Below, in pieces: positions 18,347-26,160 of a DNA stretch of 27,162 bases (positions are counted from its first letter, which is position 1; each line of letters begins with the position of its first letter). A program made the position numbers and the translations under genes. Below the pieces are notes generated by a model that was given only the letters and a program-made list of their open reading frames with translations, made no database searches and had not been told where the DNA came from. Source of the DNA: Saprospiraceae bacterium (lineage in GTDB: Bacteria > Bacteroidota > Bacteroidia > Chitinophagales > Saprospiraceae); contig JABDPK010000034.1 in NCBI GenBank assembly GCA_013042795.1, forward strand, positions 1 through 27,162. The letters run 5' to 3'.

Positions 18347-19601
18347 ATTCCTTTATCTTCCTGTATAACGTTCTTTCGGATATTCCTAATTCCTCTGCGG
18401 CATCTTTTCTTCTTCCTTTATGTTTTTTTAGTGCCTTCAGGATCAATTCTTTGGTTTTTTCATCAAGTGAAAGGCTTTCTTCCACTTCTTCAACTTCCCT
18501 GAACTCTTCATCGCCTTCTTTAATGATAACAGGAGAATCAGGGTAAGGATCGAAAGAAAAAGGTTCAGCAGGCGGAAAATCCAATGGTGCAGACCGTTGT
18601 GCTGATTCCTGTCTTACGTTAGAGAAATCTTCTGAAGATGAGCTTTTAGATGGTAAGCTTGGCATTTTAAGATCATTGCTGTGGATCAGTTCGAAAACAA
18701 GCTTTTTCAGATCAGTCAGGTCTGATTTCATATCGAAAAGAAACTTATAAAGTATTTCTCTTTCCTGAAAGTCAGAAGAGCCATCACTTTCTTTTCTTTT
18801 CGCAGGAAGGAACCTCTGGCTGATTTGGGGGGCAATTACCAGAAGATCATCTTCTGAGACCAGGTTGTCTTCGGACAGTACAGAAAGTTGTTCAACAAGA
18901 TTTCTCAATTCCCTGATATTTCCAGGCCATCTATAGTTTTCGACCATATGTCTTGCCTCTTCAGTAAGACGGACCGATTCAGTTTTATATTTATCGGCAA
19001 AGTCGTTTGCAAATTTCCTGAACAGGATATTGATGTCTTCACGCCGTTCATGTAGTGAAGGCACCCTGATAGGCACAGTATTCAACCTGTAAAACAGATC
19101 TTCACGAAATTTTCCTGCATTTATTTTCTTCTGAAGATCTACATTGGTCGCAGCTACTACCCGCACATCGGTTTTCAAAACTTTCGAAGAGCCTACCTTG
19201 ATGAATTCCCCGGATTCAAGAACCCTGAGAAGGAAAGCCTGGGTATCCAAAGGCATTTCTCCTATTTCATCAAGGAAAATAGTGCCTTTATTGGCTGTTT
19301 CGAAATATCCTTTACGATCACTGGTAGCTCCTGTGAAAGCACCTTTTTCATGGCCGAAAAGTTCCGAGTTGATGGTGCCGGCCGGTATGGCACCTGTATT
19401 GATAGCAATAAACTGGTTATGCTTCCTGGAAGAATATTCATGGATAATCTTTGAAATGACTTCTTTACCAACACCACTTTCTCCCTGAATAAGTACAGTG
19501 AGATCTGTCGATGCTACCCGCAATGCAGTTTTCAGGGCATGGTCAAATTTTTCAGATCGCCCGACAATTCCATATCGTTGTTTTACTGACTGTAGATTCA
19601 T
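18330..19601 (-). CDS. Sigma54-dependent transcriptional activator without receiver domain
   Basis: A 423-residue bacterial enhancer-binding protein. The AAA+ domain starts almost at the N-terminus, so there is no REC, PAS or GAF sensor. Motifs: Walker A GESGVGKE (40-47), the sigma54-contact loop GAFTGA (87-92), Walker B FLDEIGEM (109-116), FREDLFYRLNTVPI with the arginine-finger region and sensor II WPGNIREL (225-232). Residues ~265-378 are a variable acidic, Ser-rich linker. Residues ~384-422 are a Fis-type helix-turn-helix (KKHKGRRKDAAEELGISERT). Like PspF, it may be held in check by a partner protein instead of phosphorylation. The gene overlaps miaB by 4 bases (ATGA) and lptE by 17. Its targets are unknown; envelope or protein-folding genes of the same block are candidates. 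Confidence 0.93.
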   Translation of the reverse strand: MNLQSVKQRYGIVGRSEKFDHALKTALRVASTDLTVLIQGESGVGKEVISKIIHEYSSRKHNQFIAINTGAIPAGTINSELFGHEKGAFTGATSDRKGYFETANKGTIFLDEIGEMPLDTQAFLLRVLESGEFIKVGSSKVLKTDVRVVAATNVDLQKKINAGKFREDLFYRLNTVPIRVPSLHERREDINILFRKFANDFADKYKTESVRLTEEARHMVENYRWPGNIRELRNLVEQLSVLSEDNLVSEDDLLVIAPQISQRFLPAKRKESDGSSDFQEREILYKFLFDMKSDLTDLKKLVFELIHSNDLKMPSLPSKSSSSEDFSNVRQESAQRSAPLDFPPAEPFSFDPYPDSPVIIKEGDEEFREVEEVEESLSLDEKTKELILKALKKHKGRRKDAAEELGISERTLYRKIKEYDIAI

Positions 19602-21031
19602 GGATCAACAATTTTTCCTTTTAATGAACCACTTGTGATCGATTCTACTTTCACATAGGTGTAGTCTCCCTTTTCCAGACCATCTCTTTTAGGAAATATG
19701 ACCATCTTATATTGACTATTACGACCTTTGAATTCTTTATCTGATCTTTTGGAATCTCCTTCTATCAATACTTTGAAAACTTTCCCGATATCCCTTTTAT
19801 TGTGCTCAAAAGAGATTTGATTTTGGAGCCTGATTACTTCGCTCAGTCTTCGTTTTTTTACTTTTTTTGGAATATCGTCCTTGTATTTCCTGGCAGCCAT
19901 TGTGCCTGGTCTTTCAGAATATATGAACATATATGACATTGAGAATTCTGATTTTTGAATGACATCCAGGGTTTCAAGGTGTTCTTTTTCTGTCTCGGAG
20001 CAAAACCCGGTGATAATATCCGATGAAATGGCACAATCCGGAATCACTTCATATATTCTTTTAACCTTGGAATCGTACCATGCCCTGTCATAAGTCCTGT
20101 TCATCAATTTGAGTATCCGGCTGTTGCCCGCCTGGACGGGAAGATGAACGTAATTGCATACATTCTCATGATCCCTGATTGCATAAAGGACTTCATCCGT
20201 AATATCCTTGGGATGTGATGTTGAGAATCTTACCCTCAGGTCGGAATGGACCCCTGCGACCATAACCAGCAGGTCGGCAAATGTGACAATATTACCTGTT
20301 TCAGGATTTTCCCATTTGTATGAATCAACATTTTGCCCGAGAAGGGTTACATCTCTAAAACCGTTTTCAAACAGATTGTGTGCTTCGGATACAATTGAAA
20401 ATGGATCACGGCTTCTTTCCCGGCCTCGTGTAAAAGGAACAACACAAAAAGAACACATATTATCGCAACCCCGCATTATAGAAATGAAACCACAAATTCC
20501 ATTGGATCCCAGTCGGACCGGGGCAATATCAGCATATGTTTCTTCCCTTGATAGAAGGACATTGACCCCGCGTTCTCCATCTTCAGCTCCCTTGATCAGG
20601 TTTGGTAGATCACGGTATGCATCGGGACCCAGTACGATATCAACGAGTTTTTCCTCGTCCAGGAATTTGGATTTGAGTCGTTCAGCCATACAGCCCAGGA
20701 CACCGATTAAAACCCCAGGCTTGTTTTTTTTAATGCCTTCAAATATCCTTAGCCTCTGGCGAACATTATCTTCAGCTTTTTCCCTGATTGAACAGGTATT
20801 GACAAGGATCAGGTCTGCTTCTGACATTTCTTTTGTCGGACCATATCCCTGATCACTTAAGATTGATGCAACAATCTCCGAATCACTAAAATTCATAGCA
20901 CAGCCATAGCTTTCTATGTAGAATTTCTTGCTGCCAGTAATATTGCCGGATATATTGCTAAATACTTCACCCTGCTTTGTCGGATCTATAGTCTTCGCCA
21001 CATTATCTAATGTCGGATTATCGTTATACAT
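19598..21031 (-). CDS. miaB: tRNA-2-methylthio-N6-dimethylallyladenosine synthase MiaB
   Basis: A 477-residue radical SAM methylthiotransferase that adds the methylthio group to i6A37 of tRNAs reading UNN codons. The N-terminal UPF0004 domain has three cluster-binding cysteines: Cys44 (ESYGCAMN), Cys80 (VNTCSIR) and Cys114 (VLGCMAE). The radical SAM cluster motif CxxxCxxC is Cys189/193/196 in MRGCDNMCSFCVVPFTRGRERSR in outline. A C-terminal TRAM domain (~405-475) includes KRDIGKVFKVLIEG and DYTYVKVESITSGSLKG. Length is typical; the ~30-residue N-terminal extension is normal for this phylum. It is first in the block miaB - sigma54 activator - lptE - ... groL, with a -7 box 25-32 bases upstream. 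Confidence 0.96.
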   Translation of the reverse strand: MYNDNPTLDNVAKTIDPTKQGEVFSNISGNITGSKKFYIESYGCAMNFSDSEIVASILSDQGYGPTKEMSEADLILVNTCSIREKAEDNVRQRLRIFEGIKKNKPGVLIGVLGCMAERLKSKFLDEEKLVDIVLGPDAYRDLPNLIKGAEDGERGVNVLLSREETYADIAPVRLGSNGICGFISIMRGCDNMCSFCVVPFTRGRERSRDPFSIVSEAHNLFENGFRDVTLLGQNVDSYKWENPETGNIVTFADLLVMVAGVHSDLRVRFSTSHPKDITDEVLYAIRDHENVCNYVHLPVQAGNSRILKLMNRTYDRAWYDSKVKRIYEVIPDCAISSDIITGFCSETEKEHLETLDVIQKSEFSMSYMFIYSERPGTMAARKYKDDIPKKVKKRRLSEVIRLQNQISFEHNKRDIGKVFKVLIEGDSKRSDKEFKGRNSQYKMVIFPKRDGLEKGDYTYVKVESITSGSLKGKIVDP

Positions 21032-21055
21032 AGGCTTTACTTACTGAAATTTTTG

Positions 21056-21063
21056 CAAAAGTA
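21056..21063 (-). promoter_or_regulatory. Bacteroidota -7 box for the miaB operon
   Basis: The minus strand reads TACTTTTG, matching TAnnTTTG, 24 bases before the miaB ATG. About 20 bases further upstream, where the -33 element would lie, sits the palindrome TGACA-N3-TGTCA instead of a TTTG. Confidence 0.5.
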
Positions 21064-21083
21064 TATAAAAAGCAGGAGCGATG

Positions 21084-21096
21084 TGACATTTTGTCA
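21084..21096. promoter_or_regulatory. Palindromic operator TGACATTTTGTCA upstream of miaB
   Basis: Perfect 5-bp inverted repeat TGACA-TTT-TGTCA centred about 40 bases before the predicted miaB start site. A one-base variant occurs upstream of groS (16301-16314). Placement over the -33 region suggests control of the operon encoding the sigma54 activator, perhaps by that protein itself. Confidence 0.45.
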
Positions 21097-21201
21097 GTAT
21101 AATCCGGACCTTGAAAACAATGGATTATGGAGTACTTTTTGCTTGAATGAAAAGAAGGTATTTAACGAATATTTAAATTTTTAAACCTCAAAACAGCATA
21201 A

Positions 21202-21254
21202 CTATTTGTGAAAATTTCCGTCATAAGTTGTAAATAGTCTTATTTCACAAGTAG
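21202..21254. repeat. 12-bp inverted repeat upstream of the TPR/TonB-C gene
   Basis: CTATTTGTGAAA (21202-21213) and TTTCACAAGTAG (21243-21254) are reverse complements apart from one position that would be a G-U pair in RNA. The 29-base loop has no feature I recognise. The repeat ends about 70 bases before the start chosen for the next gene, so it could be a protein site or a 5' UTR hairpin. The rest of this 258-base gap holds the miaB promoter and AT-rich sequence. Confidence 0.45.
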
Positions 21255-21325
21255 ATATAAAATTTTAAAACTATTTATATCGAACAAAAATGAACATACA
21301 TTTGTCCATGATTAATTACAGGAAC

Positions 21326-22312
21326 ATGCAAAAACTTACTTTTTCAATCATTTTTCTCTTCATAGCTGGTTTTACATTCGGACAAAACCTGGATGAAGAA
21401 TTAGGTTTTATTTATGTCAAAGCTGATTATTTGCTTGAAACTGACAGGTACGAAGAGGCTATTGCTGAATTCAACAAAATTATAAATCAGGATCCGGCCT
21501 ATAAGGATGCATTGTATAAAAGAGCAAAGGCTAAATATGCATTGGCAGCATATAAAGGAGTGAAAAAAGATCTGTTGTTATCGTTTGAACATATCGGGAT
21601 GACACAGGAGAGTATACTTTTATTCGGAGAAGCTCAGGAAGCTTCCGGGGATGCTGGTGCACCAAATACAATGGAAATTGCATCCAGATTATATCCTGAT
21701 AATCGTAAGGCCAAAAAGTATAAGAAGAAAAAAGAACAAGAAACCGGGGCAGAGGAAGAACCAAAAGAAACAGATACAGAAGGTGGATTGAAAGAAGAAG
21801 TTAAGAAGCTTGAAGAAAAAATATCGAGTATCCTGGACGACTTGTTACCAGATGATGAAAAAAGTAAGGAGGAAAATGAAAGCGACAACCAGGGTGAAAC
21901 CGGAAAGGCTCAGGAACCAGAAAGTGAAAATGAGAATGATTCTGAAGGAGACATGGCTGAAGATAAACCTAAGGAAAATAAAAAGATCAATATTCCTGAC
22001 AACAGCGTAAATGAAATTTATATTGACGAAGACCTGACTTTGGAAATAAGAAATGGCCTGGGAAGCAGAACGATTCTTCAGCAACCCAATATTCTTATAC
22101 TGTCTGAAACCTCAGGTAAAGTCGCTGTCAACGTTTGTGTGAATAGAAATGGCAAAGTTGTAAGTGCCGAATATGATGGTCCAAATTCGACAATTAATAC
22201 ACAGAGTCTTATTTCTCTTGCTGTCAGGAAGTCTAAAGAATTCTGGTTTGAGAAATCCGATGTAAAGGAAATGTGTGGCTCAATAATATTTATTATAAGC
22301 GGGAGGGCATAA
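21326..22312 (+). CDS. Exported TPR protein with acidic linker and TonB-C-like domain
   Basis: A 328-residue protein with the ATG at 21326, which begins a signal peptide (MQKLTFSIIFLFIAGFTFG, then Q); an ATG at 21290 would add 12 residues and is also possible. Residues ~22-110 are TPR-like (YVKADYLLETDRYEEAIAEF; DPAYKDALYKRAKAKYALAA). Residues ~133-220 are highly charged, Glu/Lys-rich, with a short coiled-coil stretch (LKEEVKKLEEKISSIL). Residues ~255-325 resemble a TonB C-terminal domain: SGKVAVNVCVNRNGKVVSAE, then STINTQSLISLAVRKSKEF. It has no transmembrane anchor apart from the signal peptide. TonB-C-like domains without the anchor occur in many Bacteroidota exported proteins and need not energise receptors. 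The next gene follows after 30 bases. Role unknown. Confidence 0.75.
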   Translation: MQKLTFSIIFLFIAGFTFGQNLDEELGFIYVKADYLLETDRYEEAIAEFNKIINQDPAYKDALYKRAKAKYALAAYKGVKKDLLLSFEHIGMTQESILLFGEAQEASGDAGAPNTMEIASRLYPDNRKAKKYKKKKEQETGAEEEPKETDTEGGLKEEVKKLEEKISSILDDLLPDDEKSKEENESDNQGETGKAQEPESENENDSEGDMAEDKPKENKKINIPDNSVNEIYIDEDLTLEIRNGLGSRTILQQPNILILSETSGKVAVNVCVNRNGKVVSAEYDGPNSTINTQSLISLAVRKSKEFWFEKSDVKEMCGSIIFIISGRA

Positions 22313-22342
22313 AAACTCTTTCCCTGAATACCAATTAAAATT

Positions 22343-22966
22343 ATGAAAAGACTGCTGATATTATTCCTTTTTGCATTGACGTCATTGACGACAATGCATG
22401 CCCAGACAGGTATAGGACTTACGATTTCGAATGACCTGTATAACAGGTATGTCAATCCCAAAGACGGGATTGAAAGCCCTTCTAATGGAAGTGTTCTTCT
22501 GAATCTTGCAATCGGTCCTAAAATTTGGTTGGGTAGTGAATCATTCTCGTTTTCTGCTGAGGCCCAGGCCAACTGGGGAATATTAGCCTTGTCCCTGGCT
22601 GATTACAAAGGACTAGGCTCTGCTTCCTTTCCAATTATGGGTAAGTTTAATTTTGCCGGGCTGTCAGGTTTGAATAAGGAAGGAAGGTTCGGTTTTTCAA
22701 TCGGCGGAGGCATACAGTTTAACAAGACTGAGATCTATTACCAGACGAATGATTTTAAGGAAAAGGGTGGTGAAAGATCATTTTTTAAAACATATGTGAT
22801 CCAGGCCGGTTATGGATTTGGTATTTCCGGTTTTACGATGCATGGTTTTGTAAAATATGGATTTGATCCGGATGTTGATGGTGCAAGTAATTTGCATATT
22901 GGTATTCAGTATGATTTTAATATTCCTAAACTCAGTAAAATATCCGATCCGGCCAGTGCACTCTGA
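22343..22966 (+). CDS. Small outer-membrane beta-barrel-like protein
   Basis: A 207-residue protein with a signal peptide (MKRLLILFLFALTSLTTMHA, then QTG). The mature part is rich in alternating strands with glycine and aromatic residues (GPKIWLG, FSFSAEAQANWG, GRFGFSIGGGIQF, YVIQAGYGFG, FTMHGFVKYGF, NLHIGIQYDFNI), which suggests an eight-stranded barrel like other small Bacteroidota 'outer membrane beta-barrel' proteins. The C-terminus does not end in the classical aromatic BAM signal; a short tail follows. I cannot name a function. Its stop overlaps the murB start by one base (TGATG), so the two are probably co-translated. Confidence 0.7.
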   Translation: MKRLLILFLFALTSLTTMHAQTGIGLTISNDLYNRYVNPKDGIESPSNGSVLLNLAIGPKIWLGSESFSFSAEAQANWGILALSLADYKGLGSASFPIMGKFNFAGLSGLNKEGRFGFSIGGGIQFNKTEIYYQTNDFKEKGGERSFFKTYVIQAGYGFGISGFTMHGFVKYGFDPDVDGASNLHIGIQYDFNIPKLSKISDPASAL

Positions 22967-23982
22967 TGAATAAACAAACTCATGTATCATCCAGGAATTA
23001 CAATACCTTTCAGATAGATGTCAGCATTCATGAGCTCTACACATTATCAAGCAAACTAGATTTTGAACAAGTACCCGCTTTGATCCACGAGGGGTATAAG
23101 ATACTTGGAGGCGGAAGCAATATTTTGATGTCCTCTGATGTCAAAGTTCCTGTTTTTCATGTCAGAAACAAGGGGATAGAGATTGTTCTTGAGAAAGAAG
23201 AATATGTGCTTGCCTCTATAGGAGCAGGGGAGAACTGGCATGATGTTGTGATGTGGGCCATTGATCATGATTATGGTGGTATAGAAAATCTTTCATTGAT
23301 ACCCGGCAATGCCGGAACAGCACCTATTCAAAATATCGGGGCTTATGGGGTTGAGATAAAAGATGTACTACATTCCTTAAAAGCCTTTAAGGTATCTGAT
23401 GGTCTCGAATACAGTTTTCATAATAGTGAGTGTCAATTTGCCTACAGGGACAGTATTTTCAAAAATGTATTGAAAGGAAAATTTATTATTAGTGAGATTA
23501 TTCTTCAATTAACTAAGGCAGGCCACCACAGAATTAATACATCCTATGGTGCGATACAGTCAAAACTCAAGGAGAAAGCTGTGGTCAATCCAGGGATCAG
23601 TGATGTTTCAGAAGCGGTTATTGAAATTCGGACAGCAAAGCTTCCAGATCCATCAAGGATCGGGAATGCAGGTTCATTTTTCAAGAATCCAGTAATTCCG
23701 GTAAAACAGTTTGAGAAACTTAAATTATCTTATTCTGATATGCCACATTATCCGGTTGATGATGATTTTGTCAAGCTTCCGGCAGGATGGTTGATTGATC
23801 AATGTGGATGGAAAGGTAAAATTATTGGGAATACAGGTACTTACAAGAACCAGGCTCTGGTATTAGTGAATCATGGTGGTGCCTCCGGAAGGGAAATACT
23901 TGAATTATCAGAAAAAATCATGAAATCTGTATATGATACCTACAATATTCATTTGGAAAGGGAAGTCAATGTATGGTTTTGA
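22966..23982 (+). CDS. murB: UDP-N-acetylmuramate dehydrogenase
   Basis: A 338-residue FAD enzyme that reduces UDP-GlcNAc-enolpyruvate to UDP-MurNAc with NADPH, the second committed step of peptidoglycan synthesis, in the cytoplasm. FAD-binding motifs: LGGGSNILMSSD (48-59) and LSLIPGNAGTAPIQNIGAYG (109-128). Catalytic residues by analogy with Escherichia coli: Tyr160 in FAYRDSIF, Ser237 in GNAGSFFKNP and a Glu in the final LEREVNVWF. The length and the conserved AYRDS region mark it as type I MurB. It follows the outer-membrane-like protein with a one-base overlap; no peptidoglycan genes are nearby. Confidence 0.96.
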   Translation: MNKQTHVSSRNYNTFQIDVSIHELYTLSSKLDFEQVPALIHEGYKILGGGSNILMSSDVKVPVFHVRNKGIEIVLEKEEYVLASIGAGENWHDVVMWAIDHDYGGIENLSLIPGNAGTAPIQNIGAYGVEIKDVLHSLKAFKVSDGLEYSFHNSECQFAYRDSIFKNVLKGKFIISEIILQLTKAGHHRINTSYGAIQSKLKEKAVVNPGISDVSEAVIEIRTAKLPDPSRIGNAGSFFKNPVIPVKQFEKLKLSYSDMPHYPVDDDFVKLPAGWLIDQCGWKGKIIGNTGTYKNQALVLVNHGGASGREILELSEKIMKSVYDTYNIHLEREVNVWF

Positions 23983-24057
23983 TTGCAATGTCCTGATTAT
24001 GACATAGACTCCTCGGACAGCCCACGTTAATTTTCTTATTTTGTTAAAAAGAACAGT

Positions 24058-24408
24058 ATGAAATTAAGTCTTACATTTTGTGTCCTTAGCCTTTTTATTT
24101 GCCTGATGGTAGCTTGTTCTGACGATGAAAGTGAAATGATGACCGATAATTGTGAAGGTGTCAGTGTGAGTTATAGTTCGGATATTCTTCCCGTTGTTAA
24201 TGCAAGTTGTGCCGTTGCTGGATGTCATGTAGCTGGATTCCCGAGCGGAGATTTTACAGCGTATGTAGGATTAAAGGCCAAAGCAGATAATGGTTCACTA
24301 ATGCGTGAGGTCGTTAACGATAAAACCATGCCTCAATCCGGGACAATATCACAGGCTCAAAGAGATCTTTTTGAATGCTGGATAGCTGATGGCGCTCCGG
24401 ATAATTAG
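24058..24408 (+). CDS. Surface lipoprotein with CX4CH haem-binding motif
   Basis: A 116-residue lipoprotein. The signal peptide ends at a lipobox MVAC with Cys20 lipidated. The following SDDE resembles the lipoprotein export signal of Bacteroidota (acidic residues right after Cys), which sends lipoproteins to the cell surface. The mature part carries CAVAGCH (Cys51, Cys56, His57): a c-type haem motif with four residues between the cysteines instead of two, as in some Bacteroidota cytochrome-like proteins. Met91 in TMPQSG is a candidate distal ligand, and ECWIADGAPDN is the usual C-terminal signature of this group. It may be a small electron-transfer protein at the surface. Cys32 and Cys107 may form a disulfide. 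The stop codon overlaps the stop of the convergent rhodanese gene. Confidence 0.8.
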   Translation: MKLSLTFCVLSLFICLMVACSDDESEMMTDNCEGVSVSYSSDILPVVNASCAVAGCHVAGFPSGDFTAYVGLKAKADNGSLMREVVNDKTMPQSGTISQAQRDLFECWIADGAPDN

Positions 24409-24722
24409 TATTTGGGGATTTTTGGATCAATTTCATCGGACCAGGCCAGAATGCCACCATCAAGGTTATAGAGATTATCAAGGCCCAGTTGAGCTTCCAG
24501 GAACATAACGGCCTGACCACTTCTTGCCCCTGACCGGCAATAAATGATGACCGGTTTGTCTTTGTCAATCCTTTCGAAATTACCTGTCAATGTATTTAGA
24601 GGAATAAGTTCTCCCTGAATATTTGAAAATTCGTGTTCATAGGGTTCCCGGACATCGATTAATTGGAATGATTGTCCTGTATCAATCATGGCTTTTAATT
24701 CAATGACTGATTTTGTTTTCAT
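24405..24722 (-). CDS. Single-domain rhodanese
   Basis: A 105-residue rhodanese-like protein without signal peptide, so cytoplasmic. It has the CH2 motifs in order: FQLIDVREPYEHE (19-31), the active loop YCRSGARSG with Cys62 as the persulfide-forming residue, and GGILAW near the end. The six-residue loop CRSGAR fits sulfurtransferases such as GlpE/PspE rather than phosphatase-like Cdc25 relatives (seven residues). It can pass sulfane sulfur to cyanide or proteins; the natural acceptor is unknown. It is convergent with the haem lipoprotein gene; their stop codons overlap by four bases. Divergent from the ATPase gene across a 122-base AT-rich gap in which I see no promoter box. Confidence 0.92.
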   Translation of the reverse strand: MKTKSVIELKAMIDTGQSFQLIDVREPYEHEFSNIQGELIPLNTLTGNFERIDKDKPVIIYCRSGARSGQAVMFLEAQLGLDNLYNLDGGILAWSDEIDPKIPKY

Positions 24723-24844
24723 TTTAGTTATAAAAGTATTACAGGTTTGATGAATATAGTTTCAGACATGAAATTATGCTATTTTTTTTATACTTTAATG
24801 ACATAAAACATATCATATAATTTATATCATACATTTCATGTCTT

Positions 24845-25993
24845 ATGCAAAAATCTAAAAACCCCTTTCCGGTAGTTTCTTACCTGGGTCCTGAATATTT
24901 CTGTGACAGGAAAGAAGAGACAAAAACCATGATAGAGGCCTTGACTGCAGGAAGAAGTATTTGCCTGTATTCCATTCGAAGACTTGGCAAAACTGGATTG
25001 ATTCAGCATGTTCTTGGAAAACTGGCACGTAAGAGAAGGTATATAGCAGTTTATATTGATATTTATGACACACTGGATGAAAAAGACTTTGTGAACAGGA
25101 TTTGTTCAGCAGTCCTTGCAATGCTTGAAAAAAAGAATGATAACTATCTGAAGAGTTTGAGCAGGTTCTTTGGGAAGTTCAGACCAAAAATCAGCCTTGA
25201 CCCGGTGACGGGACAACCGTCTTTCGAACTTGATATCAGGACTGAACAGGAAGTAAGACTAAGCCTTGACAGCCTCGTGGCCATCATTTCTGAGCAAAAA
25301 AAGAATGTCATCATCGCCCTTGATGAATTTCAGCAGATTAATCATTACCAGAGAAAAACCCTGTCTGCTACTTTGAGGAAGTACATCCAGAATGTTCAAA
25401 ATCTGCATTTTATTTTTTCCGGGAGCCAGAGGCAGATGCTTGTTGAAATGTTTACATCACCCAAACAGGCATTATTCAGAACCACACAAATGATGCCACT
25501 GGATAAGATCAATGAAAAGGAATACTATGAGTATATCAGATTTCATTTCAGACAAGGTCTCAGGAATATCCCCGATTCTATTATAGATGAAATATTGTCT
25601 TGGACAAGAATCCATACTTATTATACCCAATACTTATGTCACAGGCTATATGAAAAGACGAGCAAAAGTGTGCGTGAAGAAGATCTTGAAAATATTAAAA
25701 ACCAGATAATTAAGGAGAACGAACCCATGTTTCAGAATTACCGGCGTCTTTTGAGTCCTCAGCAATGGAAACTACTTCGTGCTATTGGTCAGGAAAGAAA
25801 GGTCCAGGAGCCTACATCCAAATCATTTATACAGAAATATGAACTTGGTTCACACAGTACAGTGAGATTGTCTTTAAAGTACCTGGAAGAACATGAATTG
25901 ATCTATGCCGAGTATGAAAATGATGAAATCAAGCCAAATTACTATGTCTATGATTTGCTTCTTGCAAAATGGATAGAAGACCTGAGAAAGTAA
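24845..25993 (+). CDS. ATPase_2-type P-loop ATPase with C-terminal winged helix
   Basis: A 382-residue protein of the STAND-like 'ATPase domain predominantly from Archaea' group (ATPase_2). The Walker A is unusual: SIRRLGKTGL (43-52), with Ser in place of the first Gly, but RRxGKT is normal for this family. Walker B is NVIIALDEFQQI (Asp160, Glu161), and HFIFSGSQRQM is the sensor-1 strand. The C-terminal part (~300-382) looks like a winged helix (QWKLLRAIGQERKV; HSTVRLSLKYLEEHELI). Family members often act as regulators or in genome-defence contexts, but no defence gene, nuclease or transposase is adjacent here. Single gene flanked by very AT-rich spacers on both sides. Function unknown. Confidence 0.8.
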   Translation: MQKSKNPFPVVSYLGPEYFCDRKEETKTMIEALTAGRSICLYSIRRLGKTGLIQHVLGKLARKRRYIAVYIDIYDTLDEKDFVNRICSAVLAMLEKKNDNYLKSLSRFFGKFRPKISLDPVTGQPSFELDIRTEQEVRLSLDSLVAIISEQKKNVIIALDEFQQINHYQRKTLSATLRKYIQNVQNLHFIFSGSQRQMLVEMFTSPKQALFRTTQMMPLDKINEKEYYEYIRFHFRQGLRNIPDSIIDEILSWTRIHTYYTQYLCHRLYEKTSKSVREEDLENIKNQIIKENEPMFQNYRRLLSPQQWKLLRAIGQERKVQEPTSKSFIQKYELGSHSTVRLSLKYLEEHELIYAEYENDEIKPNYYVYDLLLAKWIEDLRK

Positions 25994-26105
25994 ATCGGAA
26001 ATAACATATTATAAAAAATAATAATATAAAATATTGTATTGTGCATAATGCAATTAGCCACATTAAAAATATTTTAAATTAAATTATAATTAATTAAACA
26101 AAATA

Positions 26106-26136
26106 TTGTTTTGTAATGTTAGTTGTTCTAAATTTG
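26106..26136 (+). promoter_or_regulatory. Consensus Bacteroidota promoter of the micro-transcription unit
   Basis: TTG (26106-26108), 20-base spacer, TAAATTTG (26129-26136): both elements match the Bacteroidota -33/-7 promoter at the right distance, the best match in the window. Predicted start near 26143. The 113 bases between the ATPase stop and this promoter are extremely A/T-rich and show nothing else. Confidence 0.6.
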
Positions 26137-26160
26137 TATTGTTTTTAAAATTGGTTTAAT

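Noticed and set aside
20208..20852. 214-codon open frame on the plus strand inside miaB
   Set aside because: Antisense to a complete MiaB with all cysteine motifs; Ser/Arg-rich shadow translation without signal or domain.
24035..24045. Promoter box TATTTTG before the haem lipoprotein gene
   Set aside because: The spacing is one base short of TAnnTTTG and there is no -33 element, so it is not listed as a feature.
24723..26160. ATPase gene as part of a mobile or defence island
   Set aside because: AT-rich flanks are suggestive, but there is no integrase, transposase, direct repeat, tRNA end or partner effector in the window.
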